From NCBI GenBank assembly GCA_948496895.1, contig CAOOJO010000251.1:1-5032 (forward strand): a stretch of 5,032 nt of DNA, given 5' to 3'. The notes beneath the pieces are model-generated. The model had not been told where the DNA came from and ran no database searches. It saw nothing but the letters and a program-made list of their open reading frames with translations. The position numbers and the translations under genes are program-made. The DNA is from an uncultured Acetatifactor sp. Its GTDB lineage: Bacteria; Bacillota; Clostridia; Lachnospirales; Lachnospiraceae. Shown piece after piece: positions 1 to 4,418 of this stretch; position 1 is the stretch's first letter, and each line of letters begins with the position of its first letter.

Positions 1-110
1 GGCAGGACTGCCGTGACCAGGCCGTCCTCCACCAGGACAGCCTGGCCCCGCCGGGGAATCATATTCTCGCTGCCATCCAGAAGGATCAGATTCGTAAACG
101 CTTTTTTCAT
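1..110 (-). CDS. Amidohydrolase family protein, N-terminal fragment (runs off the window)
   Basis: Thirty-six codons are visible, reading MKKAFTNLILLDGSENMIPR followed by RGQAVLVEDGLVTAVL. The pattern of a short basic start, a 'NLILLDG' strand and a 'G-x-AVLVEDG-x-x-x-AV' strand is the usual opening of metal-dependent amidohydrolases of the imidazolonepropionase/dipeptidase type. There these strands form the small beta-sandwich before the catalytic TIM barrel. The metal-binding H-x-H motif lies beyond the window, so the substrate cannot be told. The start is well supported: GGAGGT at 117-122 (minus strand) sits 6 nt before the ATG at 108-110. A promoter lies just upstream at 133-161, so the gene can be transcribed independently of the flagellin gene, which is upstream on the same strand. 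The superfamily call is fairly safe; any finer name would be a guess. Confidence 0.7.
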   Translation of the reverse strand, partial: MKKAFTNLILLDGSENMIPRRGQAVLVEDGLVTAVL

Positions 111-132
111 ATAGGTACCTCCATGTGACATT

Positions 133-161
133 ATTATATCTGCTTTTTGGAAAAAGCGCAA
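133..161 (-). promoter_or_regulatory. Sigma-A type promoter of the amidohydrolase gene
   Basis: On the minus strand, TTGCGC (156-161) and a perfect TATAAT (133-138) are separated by exactly 17 nt. The predicted transcription start is near 126, giving a leader of only about 16 nt that still contains the GGAGGT ribosome binding site at 117-122. The -35 element matches only the TTG half of the consensus, so activity may be modest or need help. A short dyad fills the spacer (see 142-157). Confidence 0.55.
142..157. repeat. Inverted repeat inside the amidohydrolase promoter spacer
   Basis: GCTTTTTGGAAAAAGC is a 7-bp inverted repeat with a 2-nt centre. It lies between the -35 and -10 elements of the minus-strand promoter and overlaps the first two bases of the -35. 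Its centre is too tight for a good RNA hairpin and it would not be transcribed from that promoter, so a DNA-level role, as protein binding site or bent DNA, is more likely than an RNA role. Low complexity makes chance occurrence possible. Confidence 0.35.
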
Positions 162-193
162 TGGGAAAGGACAGCGGGATTCAGGAGACACAG

Positions 194-232
194 ACAGCCG
201 GGACATGCGTGGGAAAACGCAATCCCGGCTGT
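194..232 (-). terminator. Strong stem-loop downstream of the flagellin gene (possible terminator, no U-tract)
   Basis: ACAGCCGGGA (194-203) pairs perfectly with TCCCGGCTGT (223-232). After a small 2x1 internal loop, TGCGT (206-210) pairs with ACGCA (217-221) around a 6-nt loop. This 10+5 bp hairpin starts about 43 nt after the flagellin stop codon. It is the only stable hairpin between flagellin and the next minus-strand gene, so it probably ends or protects the flagellin mRNA. No run of U follows on either strand, so a classic intrinsic terminator is not shown; a 3'-end stabilising hairpin or a Rho-assisted end fits as well. Confidence 0.42.
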
Positions 233-275
233 ATTCGGCCAGTCTGTATCAGATGGAAAACCTGCGAAGCGGCCC

Positions 276-1034
276 TTACTGGAACAGCTTCAGCACCATG
301 CCATCCTGCTGCATCTGCCTCTTCAGCATCAGGTTCCTGTACTCGCTGAGCAGATCCTCCTTCTGCTTCTCGGAAATGGCCTTGGGCATATCCAAATCCT
401 CGATGCGGCTCCTGGAGCTGAGCTGCTCTAAGCTGGCGCCTGTGTTGTAATTATAGGCATGCTCCAGGCGGTTGGTGGAAGCGCCCAGGCTGCTCCTCTG
501 GCTGGATACCTTGTTGATGGCATCATCGATGGTGTCCAGGCTGAACTTCTTCGTCACGTCGAAGTCCGCGATGCCCAGCGCCTCCAAAGTGGAGTTTGCC
601 ATGCCGATGCGCATGCCGCTGCCGTCCGGATTGGTGGCGATGTGCATGTCGGCCATGCTGCCGTCCAGGAGCTTCTGCTCGTTCAGAGAAGTGGTCTTGG
701 ACATGGACTGGATGCCTTCCTTCATCTGGTTGATCTCGTCCTGATAATACTGCTTATCCGAAGCGGAGGCAAGGCCGTTCATGGAGCGCAGGGCCAGGTC
801 GCGTATCCTCTGCAGATAATCCATTACGCCGCCTAAGGCCCCATCGGCCACGTTCAGGGCGCCCATGCCCTCTTTCGCGTTCTGCGCGCCTACGTTCAGC
901 CCGGTCTCCTGGGCCTGCATCTTCTTGCCAATGGCAAGCCCTGCCGCATCGTCCGCGGCGGTGTTGATCCTCTTGCCGCTGGAGATATGAGAATATGAAT
1001 TATAAATTCCACTGGTTATGGTCATGCTACTCAT
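276..1034 (-). CDS. Flagellin, short form with truncated N-terminal D0 (252 aa)
   Basis: This is a structural subunit of the flagellar filament, exported through the flagellar type III system and polymerised outside the cell. The N-terminal flagellin domain covers about residues 14-125: 'ISSGKRINTAADDAAGLAI' (17-35) and 'LQRIRDLALRS' (74-84) are hallmark D0/D1 motifs. The C-terminal domain covers about 164-252, with 'SRIED' (209-213) and a hydrophobic end VLKLFQ. Only about 40 residues separate the two, so there are no D2/D3 outer domains, as in many Clostridia. Compared from memory with Salmonella FliC, the N-terminus aligns without gaps but starts 14 residues late, while the segment after SRIED has the same length (39 residues) but is unusually charged. 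The start is firm: AAAAGGAGGT (1041-1050) lies 6 nt upstream, and an in-frame stop at 1059-1061 excludes an upstream extension with a standard start codon. It is transcribed divergently from the chemoreceptor. Flagellin membership is certain; whether it is the main filament protein or a minor/specialised one is unknown. Confidence 0.93.
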   Translation of the reverse strand: MSSMTITSGIYNSYSHISSGKRINTAADDAAGLAIGKKMQAQETGLNVGAQNAKEGMGALNVADGALGGVMDYLQRIRDLALRSMNGLASASDKQYYQDEINQMKEGIQSMSKTTSLNEQKLLDGSMADMHIATNPDGSGMRIGMANSTLEALGIADFDVTKKFSLDTIDDAINKVSSQRSSLGASTNRLEHAYNYNTGASLEQLSSRSRIEDLDMPKAISEKQKEDLLSEYRNLMLKRQMQQDGMVLKLFQ

Positions 1035-1108
1035 AACGGAACCTCCTTTTCCCCGATTTTATATAACAATAAAAGCACATAACCTTTCCTTCGTACCTGC
1101 TTTTCTTT

Positions 1109-1137
1109 ATTATATAGTTTTTTCCAAAATTTTTCAA
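1109..1137 (-). promoter_or_regulatory. Near-consensus sigma-A promoter of the flagellin gene
   Basis: On the minus strand, TTGAAA (1132-1137) and a perfect TATAAT (1109-1114) are 17 nt apart. The start point should lie near 1102, giving a leader of about 67 nt before the ATG at 1034. No sigma-28 type element (TAAA / GCCGATAA-like) is seen in this region, which is unusual for a flagellin. The leader holds two A-N-GGA motifs (1087-1091 and 1044-1048, the latter in the Shine-Dalgarno) with a 6-bp stem-loop between them (1057-1062 with 1069-1074). Confidence 0.75.
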
Positions 1138-1154
1138 CTGGAATTTTGGGAAAA
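1119..1154. repeat. 13-bp imperfect dyad bracketing the flagellin -35 element
   Basis: TTTTTCCAAAATT (1119-1131) and AATTTTGGGAAAA (1142-1154) are inverted copies with one mismatch (1123/1150), separated by 10 nt. The flagellin -35 hexamer (1132-1137) lies entirely in the gap. One arm covers most of the promoter spacer and the other lies just upstream of the -35. This placement suits a repressor operator. The sequence is AT-rich, so part of the symmetry could be chance. Confidence 0.45.
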
Positions 1155-1156
1155 TT
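1142..1156. promoter_or_regulatory. CodY-box-like sequence upstream of the flagellin promoter
   Basis: AATTTTGGGAAAATT matches the Firmicute CodY consensus AATTTTCWGAAAATT at 13 of 15 positions; the two differences are both in the centre. It begins 4 nt beyond the flagellin -35 (about -40 to -54 from the predicted start) and lies about 120-135 nt upstream of the predicted chemoreceptor start. CodY is a GTP- and branched-chain-amino-acid-sensing repressor known to control flagellin (hag) in Bacillus subtilis. The role here is inferred; the window does not show whether the organism encodes CodY. Confidence 0.45.
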
Positions 1157-1241
1157 TTGCACAATCACCAGTTAGGCTTTCCACACCCCGTGAAAAGTAA
1201 CCCGGAGCGGGACCAGCGGGGACAGAGGACAACGCAAGACA

Positions 1242-1270
1242 TTGAAAAGGGGAAGGATTTGTGGTAGAAT
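1242..1270 (+). promoter_or_regulatory. Sigma-A promoter of the chemoreceptor gene
   Basis: TTGAAA (1242-1247) and TAGAAT (1265-1270) are separated by 17 nt, a close match to the housekeeping consensus. The start point should be near 1277, giving a leader of about 44 nt to the ATG at 1321. That leader opens with a tandem 9-nt repeat (1282-1299). Confidence 0.75.
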
Positions 1271-1281
1271 AGGGTCAGCGT

Positions 1282-1299
1282 TTCAATCTGTTCAATCTG
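1282..1299 (+). repeat. Tandem 9-nt direct repeat in the chemoreceptor leader
   Basis: TTCAATCTG occurs twice back to back (1282-1290 and 1291-1299), a few bases after the predicted transcription start and just before the weak ribosome binding site GGGGGT (1306-1311). It may be a protein binding site overlapping the initial transcribed region, or a simple slippage duplication. Confidence 0.5.
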
Positions 1300-1320
1300 C
1301 AGCATGGGGGTAATTTTATC

Positions 1321-3348
1321 ATGAAGTTTCTGGTAAACCGCAAACTGGCAACCCGTATCGGCATCATCACCACTGTCATCACTCTGGCGGGGATGCTGCT
1401 TCTATGGCGCACGGTATCCGACAGGGTCTCGGAGATCGTCAAGAACGACATCACCAACCAGATGACGGACGCCGTGGAATCCAGGGCCGCCATCATCAAC
1501 GATTACGTAGCGTCCGCAGAGGAGTACATGACGGCTTTCGCCCTTGGAAGGGAGGTACATGACCTGCTCATGGATCCGGAGGATCAGGAGCTGCTGGCAA
1601 GCGTCCAGAAATATACGGAAGACTTTGCGGCCGTCAAGGGCATCTTCGAGGGGCTCTACATTGCCACCCCGGATACCTATGTGCTGACCCATACTTCGGA
1701 ACAGGCCATCGGCATCACCACCCGGTCAGGAGAATCCCTGGAACTGTTCCGGAATACCATTTTGGCCCGGGAGCAGCTGACCAATTCGGGCATCATGAAG
1801 TCGCCGGGCACGGGCAGCATGATACTTTCCATGTATTATCCGATCTTTGAGGAGGGGGAATGCATCGGCTATGTGGGGGCAGGGGTCTATGCGGACCGGC
1901 TGATGGACGTATTGCTCGGACTGGACATCCAGGGGCTGCCGGGCAGCGAGTATGTGTTCCTGAACGTGGAGACCGGCGTCTATCTTTACCATGAGAAGGA
2001 AGAGCTGCTGAACACGGAGACGGAGGACAGCGGCTATCAGGAGATCATCCGCAGAATCAAGGAGGACGGCGGCACCCAGGCCGGCACCTATGCCTATGAG
2101 GACGAAGGCGGCGTGGAGCAGATGGTGGTATACAAGTATCTGAAGGACCGCGGATGGGTGTTCATGGTGCGGGACAATGCGGCGGAGGTATACGGGGCCC
2201 TGTCGGAGGTGCGCTTCGCGGTGGGTACGGTCTGCGGGGCAGTGGCGGTGGTCATCATCCTAGTGACGCTCCTCATACTATATCGCCAGGGCAAGGAGCT
2301 CATGGCTGTGGAGAGGGCCATCCGGCATCTGGGCAGCCTGAGCCTCTCCGCCGACCAGGAGCTGGAGCGGTTCTACGGCAGGAAGGATGAAATCGGCATG
2401 ATCGCGCAGACGATACATGATGTCTGCGGCTATCTGCGCAAGACGGTGGAGGATATGGGACGGATCCTGGGAGAGATGGCGGACGGGAACATTGCCGTGG
2501 ACGTGGTCAGGAAAGAGACGTTCTACATAGGCGATTTCAGGATCCTGGCAGAGAGCCTGAAGACCATCCGCACCAATCTGACCAAGCTGATGCGGGATAT
2601 TTCCCATATCTCAAACCAGGTGGATACCGGGGCGGAGCAGCTCTCGGCGGGCGTCCATACGCTTTCCCAGGGAGCCGTGGAGCAATCGGCATCCGTGGAG
2701 GGGCTGGCGGCGAACGTGACACAGATCACGGCCCAGATAAAGGACAGCACCGTATGCTGCCATGACGCAAGCGAGCTGGTGGACAAGGCCAACGGCTACG
2801 CCGCGGAGGCCGATGCGAAGATGGCGCAGCTGAAGGTGGCCACAGAGAATATCCAGCAGTCCTCCGCCAAGATAGGGAGCATCATAAAGACCATTGAGGA
2901 CATCGCGTTCCAGACCAACATCCTGGCGCTGAACGCCGCGGTGGAAGCGGCCCATGCCGGTGAGGCGGGCAGGGGCTTCGCCGTGGTGGCGGAGGAGGTG
3001 CGCAGCCTTGCCGCCGAGTCCGGGGAGGCCGTCCAGAGCACCAGCGTCCTGATCGGGGGATCCGTGCAGGATGTGAATACGGGGACGGCTGCCGCAGGCG
3101 ATGTCATATCCGCGGTGCAGATCATCAACGAATGCATCCAGTCCATTAAGACGCTCATGGACGAACTGGCCCTGGCAAGCGTGCGCCAGTCGGAGATGAT
3201 CGTATCCGTGGAGGAGGGAATCCGGGAAATCGAGAGGGTGGTACAGACGAACTCCGCCGTGGCGGAGGAAAGCGCCTCGGTCTCCAGGGAGCTGTCAGAC
3301 CAGGCCAGGATTCTGAACGGCCTGATCGGCCAGTTCCGGGTGCAGTGA
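1321..3348 (+). CDS. Methyl-accepting chemotaxis protein with dCache sensor (675 aa)
   Basis: This is a membrane chemoreceptor that passes ligand binding outside the cell to CheA/CheW inside. TM1 spans about residues 13-30. The extracellular part (about 31-295) looks like a double Cache domain; its end, 'YLKDRGWVFMVRD' (273-285), is typical of the membrane-proximal lobe. TM2 is about 298-321. A HAMP region follows with 'DEIGMIAQTI' (356-365), then a second HAMP-like stretch 'MADGNIAVDV' (386-395). The signalling hairpin tip is 'QTNILALNAAVEAAHAGEAG' (531-550). From the tip to the C-terminus are 127 residues, which align without gaps to E. coli Tsr from memory, pointing to the 36-heptad class. 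No C-terminal CheR/CheB-binding pentapeptide is seen. H545 occupies the position of Tsr R388, a trimer-contact site. I do not see the aromatic/Arg pattern of amino-acid-binding dCache domains, so the ligand is unknown. The ATG at 1321 has a weak GGGGGT Shine-Dalgarno 9 nt upstream. Confidence 0.95.
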   Translation: MKFLVNRKLATRIGIITTVITLAGMLLLWRTVSDRVSEIVKNDITNQMTDAVESRAAIINDYVASAEEYMTAFALGREVHDLLMDPEDQELLASVQKYTEDFAAVKGIFEGLYIATPDTYVLTHTSEQAIGITTRSGESLELFRNTILAREQLTNSGIMKSPGTGSMILSMYYPIFEEGECIGYVGAGVYADRLMDVLLGLDIQGLPGSEYVFLNVETGVYLYHEKEELLNTETEDSGYQEIIRRIKEDGGTQAGTYAYEDEGGVEQMVVYKYLKDRGWVFMVRDNAAEVYGALSEVRFAVGTVCGAVAVVIILVTLLILYRQGKELMAVERAIRHLGSLSLSADQELERFYGRKDEIGMIAQTIHDVCGYLRKTVEDMGRILGEMADGNIAVDVVRKETFYIGDFRILAESLKTIRTNLTKLMRDISHISNQVDTGAEQLSAGVHTLSQGAVEQSASVEGLAANVTQITAQIKDSTVCCHDASELVDKANGYAAEADAKMAQLKVATENIQQSSAKIGSIIKTIEDIAFQTNILALNAAVEAAHAGEAGRGFAVVAEEVRSLAAESGEAVQSTSVLIGGSVQDVNTGTAAAGDVISAVQIINECIQSIKTLMDELALASVRQSEMIVSVEEGIREIERVVQTNSAVAEESASVSRELSDQARILNGLIGQFRVQ

Positions 3349-3431
3349 GCCGCGAGGCGGGCAAACTCCCCATGCCGGGCGGAGGGAAGGTCCGGCTGAG
3401 GAATATAGGATCGAGGAAAGGAGAGAGATGG

Positions 3432-3512
3432 ATGAAGCAGAAGACCACAGGGGCCTTATTCGCGAACGGGCCCAAGCTCTTCATTGCCCATGCAGAAATC
3501 GCGGGCATATAG
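3432..3512 (+). CDS. Possible 26-codon leader peptide (small ORF)
   Basis: An ATG at 3432 follows AAAGGAG (3417-3423) by 8 nt, an ideal spacing, and opens a frame of 26 residues (MKQKTTGALF... ending IAGI) that stops at 3510-3512. A second ATG at 3428 in another frame gives 34 codons but is only 4 nt from the same site. I recognise no family. The interest is positional: the frame runs through the 5' arms of the inverted repeats at 3486-3544, so a translating ribosome would disturb them. It could equally be a non-coding coincidence. Confidence 0.25.
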   Translation: MKQKTTGALFANGPKLFIAHAEIAGI

Positions 3513-3557
3513 GAATCTGCATGGGCCAATAGCACTATATGCTCTGCTGTTTCTGCA
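3486..3557 (+). other. Interlocking inverted repeats; candidate structured RNA or operator
   Basis: Three perfect or near-perfect pairings overlap here. GCCCATGCAGA (3486-3496) pairs with TCTGCATGGGC (3516-3526), 11 bp around a 19-nt loop. GGGCATATAG (3503-3512), inside that loop, pairs with CTATATGCTC (3535-3544), 10 bp with one G-U, giving an H-type pseudoknot topology. TGCAGAAA (3491-3498) can alternatively pair with TTTCTGCA (3550-3557), which would break the first helix. The stretch lies between the chemoreceptor stop and the CD3324-family gene, and no known riboswitch class is recognised. On DNA the 11-bp dyad could instead be an operator for the HTH protein encoded 90 bp downstream. 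Confidence 0.45.
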
Positions 3558-3618
3558 CTTTATTCATGATGCCTGACAATGCTTGGATAAGGAGCGGGAA
3601 ACGGAGGAAAGCATTCCG

Positions 3619-3876
3619 ATGAAATATGTAAATGCAGCAGAGATATTGCCGGAGAGGCTACTGAGGGAGCTCCAGACCTATATCGACGGGGACGTGCTCT
3701 ATGTCCCCAAGTATTCGTCCAAAGAGAAATGGGGGACCGTCAGCGGCTCCCGCAGCTTTTACGGAGAGCGCAACAGGGAGATCCGGAGGCTGTACAGGGA
3801 GGGGCGCTCCATGGAGGCGCTGTCGGAGGAATACGGTCTGGCGCATAGCACTATCCGGAAAATCATATATGGATGA
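3619..3876 (+). CDS. CD3324-family small HTH protein (85 aa)
   Basis: The protein begins MKYVNAAEILPERLLRELQT and contains 'GDVLYVPKYSSKEKWGTVSG' (24-43), then 'RNREIRRLYREGRSMEALSE' (51-70) and 'EYGLAHSTIRKIIYG' (71-85). This order (an N-terminal helix, an 'I/LYVPK...KWG..SG' strand segment and a C-terminal helix-turn-helix) matches the CD3324 family, named after a Clostridioides difficile protein, and the length is normal for it. The HTH resembles those of Mor-type and resolvase-type regulators, so DNA binding is likely, but no target is known. I prefer the ATG at 3619 because family members start with MKYV/MKYI. GGAGG (3603-3607) lies upstream with an 11-nt gap. A TTG start at 3583 would add 12 residues but has no ribosome binding site. 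The gene ends in a strong terminator, so it is a separate unit. Confidence 0.82.
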   Translation: MKYVNAAEILPERLLRELQTYIDGDVLYVPKYSSKEKWGTVSGSRSFYGERNREIRRLYREGRSMEALSEEYGLAHSTIRKIIYG

Positions 3877-3880
3877 CGTT

Positions 3881-3917
3881 AAGGGCGCTCGCCGGGAATG
3901 GCGGGCGTCTTTTCTTT
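3881..3917 (+). terminator. Intrinsic terminator of the CD3324-family gene
   Basis: The stem pairs 3881-3893 (AAGGGCGCTCGCC) with 3900-3912 (GGCGGGCGTCTTT), allowing three G-U pairs, around the hexaloop GGGAAT. The uridine-rich run TCTTTTCTTT (3908-3917) follows. It starts only 4 nt after the TGA at 3874-3876 and should isolate this gene from the ABC sequence downstream. Confidence 0.88.
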
Positions 3918-3943
3918 GGCCGATCCTTCTGCCCAAATTCGTT

Positions 3944-3949
3944 TATAAT
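3944..3949 (+). promoter_or_regulatory. Possible -10 element ahead of the ABC sequence
   Basis: A perfect TATAAT stands at 3944-3949, about 85 nt before the likely ABC start. No convincing -35 sits 16-18 nt upstream (3920-3927 reads CCGATCCT), and the nearest TTG-type hexamer, TTGGCC at 3916-3921, is 22 nt away. Either the promoter is weak or activator-dependent, or the match is chance. Confidence 0.3.
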
Positions 3950-4034
3950 CGTTTTGGATACTTGTAGGACGCTCCTGCTTTTTCTAAAATATGCTTACGG
4001 AATCTTCCGGGACAAAGTGGACGGATTGGAAGGG

Positions 4035-4418
4035 ATGGGGATTTTGGCGTCCGTGAGGACTATGGGCAGGACAGCGCTTGCCATTGATAAGAAGAGCCTG
4101 CTGACAGGCATCGCCTACCACCTGGTCAAGCAGCTCATGAATGTATTCTACGGCGTGTATTTCATCCGGATGATACTGGCGGGGCTGGAGACCGGGCGGG
4201 GCTTGGGGCATATCCTGGCGGTGCTTGGAATGATGCTTGGAATCAATATTTTGTTCGGGCGGTTCAATCAATACTATAAGAATGTCTTCCTGCCCGTTTT
4301 CCGGCTGAAGGCCTTCTCCTGTTCCTGCTGTCCGCCGTGGCGTTCCTGGGAGCGGTGTTCGCACTGCAGGCTTATTACAGATATGTCTTTGAGCCTGTCC
4401 ACAGAGAGCGGATCGTAA
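4035..4418 (+). pseudogene. ABC exporter membrane domain, N-terminal fragment (frame broken near 4300-4320)
   Basis: From the ATG at 4035 the protein reads MGILASVRTMGRTALAIDKK, then TM1 (about residues 21-47, containing 'GIAYHLVKQLMNVFYGVYFI') and TM2 (about 58-80, ending 'FNQYYKNVFLPVFRLK', 77-92). This is the start of an ABC_membrane-type half-transporter, an exporter subunit in the cytoplasmic membrane. After LK the frame turns into Cys/Ser-rich nonsense (AFSCSCCPPW...) and stops at 4416-4418, while ABC-like sequence resumes one frame back. The start is uncertain: the purine-rich GGAAGGG touches the ATG at 4035. GTG at 4017 and ATG at 4062 are alternatives, and the frame is open upstream with a plausible 'FLKYAYGIFRDKVDGLEG' run. 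No coupling helix or nucleotide-binding domain is present in this piece, so it cannot act alone. Confidence 0.65.

Noticed and set aside
459..836. Open frame on the plus strand of 125 codons
   Set aside because: It lies entirely antisense to the flagellin gene, has no ribosome binding site or recognisable domain, and its residue make-up is that of a GC-rich shadow frame.
3349..3410. Terminator for the chemoreceptor gene
   Set aside because: Short GC hairpins can be drawn (e.g. GCCGG with CCGGC at about 3374-3396) but none is followed by a U-tract, so no terminator is claimed.
3484..3513. TTGCCC / TATAGG with 18 nt spacing as a promoter for the CD3324-family gene
   Set aside because: Both hexamers are weak matches and fall inside the inverted-repeat arms, so the resemblance is probably incidental.
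3155..3535. Minus-strand open frame of 126 codons spanning the chemoreceptor end and the intergenic gap
   Set aside because: Pro/Arg/Ser-rich shadow translation with no motif; it overlaps a certain gene and the inverted repeats, and has no ribosome binding site.
3583..3618. TTG start extending the CD3324-family protein by 12 residues
   Set aside because: No ribosome binding site precedes it and family members begin at the MKYV position.
4313..4322. Programmed ribosomal frameshift in the ABC gene
   Set aside because: No slippery heptamer or downstream stimulatory structure is apparent, and the duplicated TM2 points to gene fusion or decay instead.
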